Part shown: positions 55,630-64,000 of the stretch, piece after piece
How positions within the stretch are numbered: position 1 is the first letter of the stretch
How the letters are laid out: the number at the start of each line of letters is the position of its first letter
DNA from: Candidatus Ferrigenium bremense
Lineage (GTDB): Bacteria > Pseudomonadota > Gammaproteobacteria > Burkholderiales > Gallionellaceae
Direction: 5' to 3'
NCBI GenBank assembly: GCA_019449635.1
Contig: JAGRPI010000004.1
Span: forward strand, 1 to 64,000
DNA: 64,000 bases
The notes under the pieces: generated by a model
Databases searched by the model: none
The model's input: the letters and a program-made list of their open reading frames with translations, nothing else
What the model was told of the DNA's origin: nothing
Made by a program: the position numbers and the translations under genes

Positions 55630-57108
55630 ATGGAATTTGAGTTTATGCATACCATGCAACAAGACCAGTCCTTCGATACGCTATTCGCCACGGCTCAGCA
55701 ATCGCTGCTGGCTCCGCATTCCGTCGAGACGCGCCATATCGAACAGGTGTTCGCCAGCATGATGGCGCATCGCCTCGATTACGCCGATCTGTATTTCCAG
55801 TACAGCCGTGCCGAGAGCTGGTCGCTGGAGGAGGGTATCGTCAAATCCGGCAGTTTCAACATCGATCAGGGTGTCGGCGTGCGTGCGGTGAGCGGCGAGA
55901 AGACCGCCTTTGCCTATTCCGATGACATCAGCCTGAACGCGCTGGAAAGCGCAGCGCAGGCCACGCGCGCGATCGCCAAGCAGGGCGGCACGCAGACCGT
56001 ACCGATGTTGTATCAGGGTTCACGGCGCGAGATCTATCTGCCGCACGACCCGATCGCCAGCCTCAAGGATGCCGACAAGGTGGCGTTGCTGGAGCGGCTC
56101 GAAGGCTACGCACGCGCACGCGATCCGCGCGTGAAGCAGGTGATGGCCGGGCTGGCGGGCGAATATGAAGTGGTGATGGTGGCGCGCAGCGACGGCCTGA
56201 TGAACGCCGACATCCGCCCGCTGGTGCGCCTGTCGCTCACGGTCATCATCGAGAGCAACGGCAAGCGCGAACAGGGTTCGGCGGGCGGCGGCGGGCGTTT
56301 CGATTACGCCTATTTCGACGACGCGCTGCTGCGCAAATATGCCGCGCAGGCGGTGCATCAGGCGGTGACCAACCTGGATGCCGCACCGGCTCCGGCAGGC
56401 AACATGACCGTGGTGCTGGGCAACGGCTGGCCGGGCATCCTGCTGCACGAAGCGATCGGGCATGGCCTGGAAGGCGACTTCAACCGCAAGGGCAGCTCGG
56501 CGTTTTCCGGCCGCGTCGGCGAGCGCGTCGCGGCACCGGGCGTCACCGTGGTGGACGACGGCACGCTGGTGCGGCGGCGCGGTTCGTTGCAGATGGACGA
56601 CGAAGGCAACCCCGCGCAATGCACCACGCTGATCGAGAATGGCATCTTGCGCGGTTATTTGCAGGACTCGCTCAATGCTCGGCTGATGGGCGCGGCTCTG
56701 ACAGGCAATGCGCGTCGCGAGTCTTATGCGCACCTGCCGATGCCGCGCATGACCAACACTTACATGCTCAATGGCGACAAAGATCCGCAGGAGATCATCG
56801 CCTCGGTGAAACACGGCCTGTACGCGGTGAATTTCGGCGGCGGGCAGGTGGACATCACCAGCGGCAAATTCGTGTTTTCCACCGCCGAGGCCTATATGAT
56901 CGAAGACGGCAGGATCACCCATCCGGTCAAGGGCGCGACACTGATCGGCAACGGCCCCGACGTGCTGACACGCATCTCGATGATAGGCAACGACATGGCG
57001 CTCGACCCCGGTGTCGGCACCTGCGGCAAGGAAGGGCAGAGTGTGCCGGTCGGCGTGGGGCAGCCTACGGTCAGGATCGACGGCCTGACGGTAGGCGGAA
57101 CGGCATAG
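55630..57108 (+). CDS. tldD: Metalloprotease TldD
   Basis: [40 protein letters not shown]; start may be internal ([13 protein letters not shown]). Confidence 0.96.
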   Translation: MEFEFMHTMQQDQSFDTLFATAQQSLLAPHSVETRHIEQVFASMMAHRLDYADLYFQYSRAESWSLEEGIVKSGSFNIDQGVGVRAVSGEKTAFAYSDDISLNALESAAQATRAIAKQGGTQTVPMLYQGSRREIYLPHDPIASLKDADKVALLERLEGYARARDPRVKQVMAGLAGEYEVVMVARSDGLMNADIRPLVRLSLTVIIESNGKREQGSAGGGGRFDYAYFDDALLRKYAAQAVHQAVTNLDAAPAPAGNMTVVLGNGWPGILLHEAIGHGLEGDFNRKGSSAFSGRVGERVAAPGVTVVDDGTLVRRRGSLQMDDEGNPAQCTTLIENGILRGYLQDSLNARLMGAALTGNARRESYAHLPMPRMTNTYMLNGDKDPQEIIASVKHGLYAVNFGGGQVDITSGKFVFSTAEAYMIEDGRITHPVKGATLIGNGPDVLTRISMIGNDMALDPGVGTCGKEGQSVPVGVGQPTVRIDGLTVGGTA

Positions 57109-57146
57109 CATGATGCTTCGTTTACATAACTAATCTATTCGATGAC

Positions 57147-58010
57147 ATGAACCAAATCTCGCCGGAGCTGGCAAAAAAACTCACCCTGGCCGTGGAAAAG
57201 ATGCCCGCCTTTCCCAAGAGCGTGCAGAAAATCCTGGAGTTGACGAGGAATCTGGACTGCGAGCCGAAGCAACTGGTGCAGGTGATCGAAAAAGATCCGG
57301 TGATGACGGTCAAGATCCTCAGGGTGCTCAACTCGGCCTATTACAACCTGCCCAGCAAGATCACTTCGGTCAATCACTCGGTGGTTTTCCTCGGCTTCAA
57401 TACCATCAAGAACCTGGCGCTCAGCATCGCCTCGGTCGGCATTCTGCCCAAGTATAATGCCGCCGGTTTCGATATCCAGCATTATCTGCTGCATTCCCTG
57501 ACCACTGCCGGCATCGCCAAATCGCTGGCCGGCAAGCTGGGGGGGGCCGACCCGATGGATTGCTATATCGCCGGGTTGCTGCACGATTTCGGCAAGGTGG
57601 TGTTCGCCCAGTTCATGCCCGACGAATTCAACCAGGCGATGCAGAAAAGCCGCAGTGAAAATATATCGCTGCATGTGGCGGAAAGCCAGGTGATCGGCGT
57701 CGATCATACCGTCGTGGGCTCGATGCTGGCGGAGAAATGGCAATTCCCCCAAACGCTGATCGATTGCATACGCAACCATCATTCCGCGGATAGCGGTGAA
57801 GGAGGGATGTGGGCCAGCGTCTATGCCGCCAACCAGATCAGCAAGAAGCTGTCTTTCGGCGACAGCGGCAATCCCTGCATCGAGACGCTACCCCCGGCAG
57901 TCTGCAACTATTTCGGCGGTGATATCGATGAAATCATCGCCTCGCTCAGAGACCTGCCGAAAATCGTCGAGGAAGCGCAGTTGTTTTCCCAAGTCGGAGC
58001 CGACGCATGA
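57147..58010 (+). CDS. HDOD domain-containing protein
   Basis: MPAFPKSVQKILELTRNLDCEPKQLVQVIEKDPVMTVKILRVLNSAYYNLPSKI; LLHDFGKVV. Confidence 0.94.
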   Translation: MNQISPELAKKLTLAVEKMPAFPKSVQKILELTRNLDCEPKQLVQVIEKDPVMTVKILRVLNSAYYNLPSKITSVNHSVVFLGFNTIKNLALSIASVGILPKYNAAGFDIQHYLLHSLTTAGIAKSLAGKLGGADPMDCYIAGLLHDFGKVVFAQFMPDEFNQAMQKSRSENISLHVAESQVIGVDHTVVGSMLAEKWQFPQTLIDCIRNHHSADSGEGGMWASVYAANQISKKLSFGDSGNPCIETLPPAVCNYFGGDIDEIIASLRDLPKIVEEAQLFSQVGADA

Positions 58011-58894
58011 AAATCAGATTCTGGGGTGTGCGCGGCTCGATTCCCTCTCCCGGCCCCAACACCGTCAAATATGGCGGCAACACCACCTGCATCGAGATAC
58101 GCACCGACGACAACGAACTGATCATCCTCGACGCCGGCACGGGGATTTTCGCGCTGTCGCAAGCGCTGCTCAAGGAGATGCCGGTTGCCGCAAACGTCTT
58201 TATCACCCACACCCATTGGGATCATATCCAGGGCTTACCGTTCTTCATCCCGATTTTCATTCCCGGCAATACCCTGCGCCTGCATGGCGCATTCGATCCC
58301 GTTTCCGGACGCGGCATCGAGCAGATCATGGAAGTGCAGTTGCAGTACAGTTATTTCCCGGTGCGCGAAGCCGAAATGAAGGCCAAGATCGAATACGAAA
58401 CCCTGATGCCGGGACAAAGCGTGCAGATCGGCTCGGCCACGATCACGCCGACGCTGCTCAATCACCCGGTCATCAACTTCGGTTACCGCATCGATTGCAA
58501 CGGCAAATCGGTTTTCTTTACCGGCGACCACGAACCCTATTACAACATCTATGCTCCCGGCGACGAAGGCTACGAGGAATACCGGATGCTGATCGAGGAC
58601 AAGGAAAAATCCATCATCGAGGCGATGCGCGGCGTGGACGTTCTGATTGCCGATTCGTCCTACACGACCGGGGAATACCCGTCGAAAAAAGGCTGGGGGC
58701 ATGGCACATTCGATTCCAGCATCGCCATGGCAAAAAAAGCCGGTGCCAGGATCGTGTATTGCACCCACCACGAACCCACCCGCAATGACGAGGCATTGGA
58801 ACGGGAATTCGAGAAAGTGCTGGCACTTCATCCCCGGGAGGGCTGCGGCCCGGAATGCCGACTGGCGCGCGAAGGCGAGGAAATCGAGATATAA
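58007..58894 (+). CDS. MBL-fold metallohydrolase (class II 3',5'-cyclic-nucleotide phosphodiesterase-like)
   Basis: MKIRFWGVRGSIPSPGPNTVKYGGNTTC; FITHTHWDHIQGLPFF. Confidence 0.9.
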   Translation: MKIRFWGVRGSIPSPGPNTVKYGGNTTCIEIRTDDNELIILDAGTGIFALSQALLKEMPVAANVFITHTHWDHIQGLPFFIPIFIPGNTLRLHGAFDPVSGRGIEQIMEVQLQYSYFPVREAEMKAKIEYETLMPGQSVQIGSATITPTLLNHPVINFGYRIDCNGKSVFFTGDHEPYYNIYAPGDEGYEEYRMLIEDKEKSIIEAMRGVDVLIADSSYTTGEYPSKKGWGHGTFDSSIAMAKKAGARIVYCTHHEPTRNDEALEREFEKVLALHPREGCGPECRLAREGEEIEI

Positions 58895-58929
58895 GTGTGC
58901 TTACGGTGCAATGACCGGCAGGCATTGCA

Positions 58930-58983
58930 CCAGGTGTTTCAACGATCAATGGCGCAATGCGCTACGCTTATTGCGCCCTACGG
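58930..58983. repeat. GGCGCAAT..ATTGCGCC hairpin repeat
   Basis: TTTCAACGATCAATGGCGCAATGCGCTACGCTTATTGCGCCCTAC. Confidence 0.65.
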
Positions 58984-58989
58984 TATAAT
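58984..58989 (+). promoter_or_regulatory. Putative -10 box directly upstream of ribF
   Basis: CGGTATAATCCGCGCCCATG; consensus TATAAT 8 nt before the ribF ATG; no good -35 recognised. Confidence 0.4.
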
Positions 58990-58997
58990 CCGCGCCC

Positions 58998-59924
58998 ATG
59001 TTGATTCTACGCGGCCTCTATTCTCCAGATACCCAGCCTGTTGCGCTCACCATCGGCAATTTCGACGGTGTGCATCTGGGCCACCAGGCGTTGCTGAACG
59101 AACTGCGCACAGTGGCGCAGGCACGCGGGCTGCAAACAGCGGTGGTGATTTTCGAGCCGCATCCGCGCGAGTTTTTTACGCCGCTGCAGGCGCCGGCCCG
59201 ACTGACCAGTTTGCGCGAGAAGCTGGAACTATTCGGCGCCATGGGCATCGGCCACGTGCACGTGTGCCGCTTCAATGCGCGCTTCGCGCAGATAACTGCG
59301 GACGGGTTCATTCATGCGCTGCATGAAAGACTGTCGGCGAAGTTCGTGCTGATCGGCGACGATTTCCGCTTCGGCAGCGGGCGCGCCGGCGATTTTGCGC
59401 TGATGGAAAAAATCGGTATGCAGCACGGCTTTGCGGTTCAGGCGGTGCGCAGCGTGACGCACGGCGGCGTGCGCATTTCCAGCACGGCGGTGCGCGCCGC
59501 GCTGGCGGAGGGCAACATGCGCGTGGCGCAGTCCTACCTGGGGCGGCCATACAGCATCAGCGGGCGCGTGGAGCATGGCGACGGCCTGGGCAAGAAGCTG
59601 GGTTTTCCGACCGCCAACATCCAGTTGAAACACAATCGCCCGCCGCTGTCCGGGATTTTCGTGGTGCGCGTGCATGGCGATGGCTTGCCGCCGATGCAGG
59701 GCGTGGCGAGCCTGGGCGTGCGCCCGACGGTGAGGCAGGACGGCAAAGCGGTGCTGGAAGTGCATGTGTTCGATTTCTCGGGCGAGATTTACAACAGGCA
59801 TATACGCCTGGACTTCCTGCACAAGCTGCGCGACGAAGAAAAATATCCCGATGTGGAAACGTTGACGCGTCAGATCGCGTTGGATGTGGAAAATGCAAAG
59901 CAATGGTTAAAACAACATGACTGA
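58998..59924 (+). CDS. ribF: Bifunctional riboflavin kinase/FMN adenylyltransferase
   Basis: LTIGNFDGVHLGHQALLNEL; GRPYSISGRVEHGDGLGKKLGFPTANIQL. Confidence 0.97.
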   Translation: MLILRGLYSPDTQPVALTIGNFDGVHLGHQALLNELRTVAQARGLQTAVVIFEPHPREFFTPLQAPARLTSLREKLELFGAMGIGHVHVCRFNARFAQITADGFIHALHERLSAKFVLIGDDFRFGSGRAGDFALMEKIGMQHGFAVQAVRSVTHGGVRISSTAVRAALAEGNMRVAQSYLGRPYSISGRVEHGDGLGKKLGFPTANIQLKHNRPPLSGIFVVRVHGDGLPPMQGVASLGVRPTVRQDGKAVLEVHVFDFSGEIYNRHIRLDFLHKLRDEEKYPDVETLTRQIALDVENAKQWLKQHD

Positions 59925-59975
59925 TTTCAACGCTTCGTCATTCCGGCGTTATATAGATTTTGTTTTGGAAAAACT

Positions 59976-62909
59976 ATGACTGACTATAAAAACACGCTTA
60001 ATCTGCCCGATACCCCGTTCCCGATGCGCGGCGACCTCGCCAAACGCGAGCCGCAGATGGTGGCGCGCTGGCAGGCGCAGCAACGCTATCAGAAGATCCG
60101 CGCGGCCAGGCAGGGCAAACCGAAATTCATCCTGCACGACGGCCCGCCGTATGCGAATGGCGACATCCACATCGGCCACGCGGTGAACAAGGTGCTCAAG
60201 GATATCATCGTCAAGAGCAAGACGCTGGCGGGTTTCGACGCGCCCTATGTGCCGGGCTGGGATTGCCATGGCCTGCCGATCGAGTTGCAGGTGGAAAAGA
60301 AACACGGCAAGGCGATCCCCCCCGCGCAGTTCCGCGAGTTGTGCCGCGAATACGCCAAGGAACAGATCGAGCGGCAGAAGAAGGACTTCATCCGTCTCGG
60401 CGTGCTGGGCGACTGGGAGCATCCCTACCTGACGATGGACTTCAGGACCGAGGCCGACATCATGCGCTCGCTCGGCAGCATCTACGAGCGCGGCTACCTC
60501 TACCAGGGGCGCAAGCCGGTGAACTGGTGCCTGGATTGCCAGTCGGCGCTGGCCGAAGCGGAAGTGGAATACGAGGACAAGACTTCGCCCGCGATCGATG
60601 TGGGATTCGAGGTCAAGGACAGGCCGGCGCTGGAAAAGGCATTCGGCGTGTCGCTGCCGATCGACGCGAAAGTATATGCGGTGATCTGGACCACCACGCC
60701 GTGGACATTGCCCGCGAACCAGGCGGTGAGTGTACATCCCGAAATGGAATATGCCTTGGTTAAAACGGAGAAAGGTTATTTGATTCTGTGTGCGGAGTTG
60801 GATACGTCACCGCAGTACGTTAGATCATCGCCTGCAGATGGAAAGCCCCATGTACCTGAATTTCAGATACCCCCAAAGTATGCGGCCATTCTTCAGAGGT
60901 ACGCTTTAGAGAATCAGGGTGAAGTGGGGCGTTGTAAAGGAGGTGCGCTGGAATTGTTGGCGTTGCAGCACCCGTTCCATGAGCGCAGCGTGCCGATCAT
61001 CTGCGGCGAGCATGTCACGCTGGAAGCGGGTACCGGGCTGGTGCATACCGCCCCGGCGCATGGCCTGGACGATTACTTCGTCGGCCAGAAATACAATCTG
61101 CCGACCGACAACCCGGTCGGCGACGACGGCAAGTTCATCGCCAGCACGCCCCCGGCGGGAGAAAACGCTTTGGCGGGGCTGTTCGTATGGAAAGCCAACG
61201 ACGTGGTGATAGCCGCGCTGCAGGCCAGCGGCCATCTGCTGCACATGGAGAAGATGCAGCACAGCTATCCGCATTGCTGGCGGCATAAGACGCCGATCAT
61301 CTTCCGTTCCACGCCGCAGTGGTTCATCGGCATGGACAACGCCGCCTATCCGATGGCGGCAGAGGCCGAGAGGCTGGTGCGTGAGGGCCGTTCCCATGCG
61401 AAACATGACGGCACAACCCTGCGCGACCTCGCCAACCGTGCGGTCGAACATACCGAATTCTTTCCTGCCTGGGGGCGCGCGCGCCTCGAGGCGATGATCA
61501 GGAACCGTCCGGACTGGTGCGTGTCGCGCCAGCGCAATTGGGGCGTGCCGATGCCGTTCTTCGTGCACAAGGAAACGATGCAGCTCCATCCGCGCACCCC
61601 GGAATTGCTGGAACGGGTTGCGCAGCGCGTCGAGCAGGACGGCATCGAGGCATGGTTCGACCTGAACTCGGTGGACCTGCTCGGCGAGGAGGCGGCGCAC
61701 TACCGCAAGCTCACCGACACGCTGGACGTATGGTTCGATTCGGGCGTCACGCACGTGTCCGTGTTGCAGCGCCGCATGGAACTGCATGCGCCCGCCGACC
61801 TGTACCTGGAAGGCTCCGACCAGCACCGCGGCTGGTTCCAGTCCAGCCTGCTGACCGGCTGCGCGATCAACGGCCATGCGCCCTTCAAGGCGCTGCTCAC
61901 GCACGGCTTCGTCGTGGACGGGCAGGGCCACAAGATGTCCAAGTCCAAGGGAAATGTGATCGCGCCGCAGAAGGTGCTCGACACGCTCGGCGCCGACATC
62001 CTGCGCCTGTGGGCGGCCCTGACCGACTACTCGGGCGAGCTGACCATCTCCGACGAAATCCTCAAGCGCGTGGTGGAGAGCTACCGGCGCATCCGCAACA
62101 CCCTGCGTTTCCTGCTGGCCAACATCTCGGATTTCGAACCGCAGCGGCATGCGCTGCCGGTGGAACAATGGCTGGAGATCGACCGTTATGCGCTGGCGCT
62201 GGTGGAACGGTTGCAGGATGAAGTGAAACAGGATTACGCGCGCTATGAATTCCATCTGATCGCACAAAAATTACAGACCTTCTGTTCCGAGGATCTCGGC
62301 GGTTTCTATCTCGACATCCTGAAAGACCGCCTGTATACCGCCGGGGAAGATTCCCGGGCGCGCCGCTCCGCACAGAATGCGCTGTACCACATCACCCACA
62401 GCCTGGTGCGCCTGATGGCGCCGATCCTCAGCTTCACGGCGGAAGAGGCGTGGGAGGTGCTGGGCGGCAGGGAGGATGGCAGTATTTTTATCGAAGAATG
62501 GTATGGTTTGCCCGATGCGCAACTGGATGGCGAGGCGATTGCCGCATGGCTGAAGATCGGAGCATGGCGCGCCAAGGCGAACAAGCAACTGGAAGAGGCG
62601 CGCAGCGTCGGGCTGATCGGCTCGGCGCTGGCCGCCGAGGTGGACGTGCATGTGGCCGGGCAGGACTACGACGTGCTGGCGCGCCTCGGCGATGACTTGC
62701 GTTTCGTGTTCATCACCTCGCGCGCCACGGTGCATCGCGTGGCGACTGAAGCCGAACAGCACCTCGATGTTGCCGCGAGCCTGCACGACAAATGCGAACG
62801 CTGCTGGCATTACCGCGAAGACGTGGGCAGGGATGCCGACCATCCGACTATCTGCGGCCGCTGCGTGAGCAACCTGTTCGGCAGCGGCGAGGCGCGAAAG
62901 TATGCGTAA
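59976..62909 (+). CDS. ileS: Isoleucyl-tRNA synthetase
   Basis: [59 protein letters not shown]-terminal zinc motif [17 protein letters not shown]. Confidence 0.99.
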   Translation: MTDYKNTLNLPDTPFPMRGDLAKREPQMVARWQAQQRYQKIRAARQGKPKFILHDGPPYANGDIHIGHAVNKVLKDIIVKSKTLAGFDAPYVPGWDCHGLPIELQVEKKHGKAIPPAQFRELCREYAKEQIERQKKDFIRLGVLGDWEHPYLTMDFRTEADIMRSLGSIYERGYLYQGRKPVNWCLDCQSALAEAEVEYEDKTSPAIDVGFEVKDRPALEKAFGVSLPIDAKVYAVIWTTTPWTLPANQAVSVHPEMEYALVKTEKGYLILCAELDTSPQYVRSSPADGKPHVPEFQIPPKYAAILQRYALENQGEVGRCKGGALELLALQHPFHERSVPIICGEHVTLEAGTGLVHTAPAHGLDDYFVGQKYNLPTDNPVGDDGKFIASTPPAGENALAGLFVWKANDVVIAALQASGHLLHMEKMQHSYPHCWRHKTPIIFRSTPQWFIGMDNAAYPMAAEAERLVREGRSHAKHDGTTLRDLANRAVEHTEFFPAWGRARLEAMIRNRPDWCVSRQRNWGVPMPFFVHKETMQLHPRTPELLERVAQRVEQDGIEAWFDLNSVDLLGEEAAHYRKLTDTLDVWFDSGVTHVSVLQRRMELHAPADLYLEGSDQHRGWFQSSLLTGCAINGHAPFKALLTHGFVVDGQGHKMSKSKGNVIAPQKVLDTLGADILRLWAALTDYSGELTISDEILKRVVESYRRIRNTLRFLLANISDFEPQRHALPVEQWLEIDRYALALVERLQDEVKQDYARYEFHLIAQKLQTFCSEDLGGFYLDILKDRLYTAGEDSRARRSAQNALYHITHSLVRLMAPILSFTAEEAWEVLGGREDGSIFIEEWYGLPDAQLDGEAIAAWLKIGAWRAKANKQLEEARSVGLIGSALAAEVDVHVAGQDYDVLARLGDDLRFVFITSRATVHRVATEAEQHLDVAASLHDKCERCWHYREDVGRDADHPTICGRCVSNLFGSGEARKYA

Positions 62910-63465
62910 AACCCCTCCCGGCCTCCCCTTGTCAGGGGAGGAGATAGGCTTCCCCACTGATAAGGGGGGAGAGCTTGCGAGGGGGCAGAGGGGGGGCAGA
63001 TTTACTCTCTTCAAATGGCTCTCCTTGAGCGCGCTGGTGATCGCGCTCGACCAGTTGAGCAAGATTTGGATCACCGGTCACTTTGTCTTCGGCGAGAGCC
63101 TCCGCGTCCTCGGCGTGTTCGATCTGGTGCTGGCGCACAACACCGGCGCGGCGTTCAGCTTCCTGCACGACGCGGGCGGGATGCAGCGCTGGCTGTTCAG
63201 CGGCATCGCCATCGTCGCGTCGCTGTGGATCGTCTGGCTGTTGCGCGGGCACGGCGCGCAAACGCTGTTTGCGCTGGCGCTGAGCCTGATCCTCGGCGGT
63301 GCGCTCGGCAACCTGATCGACCGCATCGCCTACGGCTATGTGGTGGATTTCCTGCATTTCCACTGGAACGAACATTACTTCCCGGCATTCAATATCGCCG
63401 ATTCCGCAATCACCTGCGGCGCGTTTTTATTGATCCTGGACAGCCTCACAGGCAAGGTAAAATGA
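62902..63465 (+). CDS. lspA: Lipoprotein signal peptidase, with repeat-derived N-terminal extension
   Basis: [62 protein letters not shown]. Confidence 0.95.
   Translation: MRKTPPGLPLSGEEIGFPTDKGGELARGQRGGRFTLFKWLSLSALVIALDQLSKIWITGHFVFGESLRVLGVFDLVLAHNTGAAFSFLHDAGGMQRWLFSGIAIVASLWIVWLLRGHGAQTLFALALSLILGGALGNLIDRIAYGYVVDFLHFHWNEHYFPAFNIADSAITCGAFLLILDSLTGKVK
62911..62999. repeat. Palindromic repeat within the lspA 5' coding region
   Basis: CCCCTCCCGGCCTCCCCTTGTCAGGGGAGG..CTGATAAGGGGGGAGAGC..GGGGGCAGAGGGGGGG. Confidence 0.75.
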
Positions 63466-63536
63466 CATTCATGATGATGCGATTACTCTTGCAGGGTTAT
63501 TGGCGTTGGGCAGTAACCTGCAAAGCTGCGCCTGTT

Positions 63537-63582
63537 TCCCCCTCCCTATCCCTCCCCCGCAAGCGGGAGAGGGGAGGAAGGT
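63537..63582. repeat. CTCCCGCAAGCGGGAGAG repeat between lspA and ispH
   Basis: CCCTCCCTATCCCTCCCCCGCAAGCGGGAGAGGGGAGG; same core as 1745-1799 and 49531-49585. Confidence 0.75.
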
Positions 63583-63618
63583 TTCGCTACGCGAGCTTTA
63601 CGTTTACCGAGCGCAAGC

Positions 63619-64000
63619 ATGGATCTGCTGCTGGCTAATCCGCGCGGCTTCTGCGCCGGTGTGGATCGCGCCATTACCATCGTCGAGCGCGCGCTGGCAT
63701 TGCACGGCGCGCCGGTTTATGTGCGCCACGAGGTAGTGCACAACAAATTCGTCGTGGACGGCTTGCGCAAGAAAGGCGCGGTGTTCGTCGAAGACCTGGC
63801 CGATGTGCCGCCCGGCAGCATTCTGGTATTCAGCGCGCACGGCGTACCGCAGTCGGTGCGCCGCGAGGCCGAAGCGCGCGGTCTGACGGTGTTCGATGCG
63901 ACTTGCCCGCTGGTCACCAAGATACACATCGAAGTAGCGCGGCTGCGCAGGCAGGGCAAGGAGATCATCGTGATCGGACATGCCGGGCATCCGGAAGTGG
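63619..64000 (+). CDS. ispH: 4-hydroxy-3-methylbut-2-enyl diphosphate reductase, 3'-truncated by window edge
   Basis: [49 protein letters not shown]. Confidence 0.97.
   Translation, partial: MDLLLANPRGFCAGVDRAITIVERALALHGAPVYVRHEVVHNKFVVDGLRKKGAVFVEDLADVPPGSILVFSAHGVPQSVRREAEARGLTVFDATCPLVTKIHIEVARLRRQGKEIIVIGHAGHPEV

Overview
The window reads as GC-rich chromosomal DNA of a betaproteobacterium. A Nitrosomonadales/Gallionellaceae-like origin is my inference from gene order and protein resemblance; no search was run. It holds about 57 mostly housekeeping genes: thiolase, crcB, dnaJ-dnaK-grpE, leuC-leuD-leuB-asd-fimV, truA-trpF-trpB-trpA-accD-folC-cvpA-purF-metZ, recA-recX-alaS, a c-di-GMP/PilZ/response-regulator cluster, waaF-ilvE, an adenylate cyclase, glnE, yhdP, nitrilase-tldD, HDOD-MBL, and ribF-ileS-lspA-ispH. 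I see no rRNA, tRNA, CRISPR array, prophage or transposase. The unusual content is a dense set of small palindromic or MITE-like repeats. Several appear inserted in frame inside protein-coding genes: an ATP-grasp-like ORF, glnE, yhdP and lspA, with ileS possible. One 55-nt element is 53/55 identical in two unrelated genes and is read in two different frames. Other notable signals are a hairpin family with covarying stems (one copy nested inside another palindrome), inverted MITE-like copies abutting the stop codons around hupE, a TIR-bearing 160-bp element next to recA with a chimeric copy after alaS, a palindrome insertion that duplicated the 3' end of trpA, and a HicAB-like toxin-antitoxin pair between trpB and trpA.
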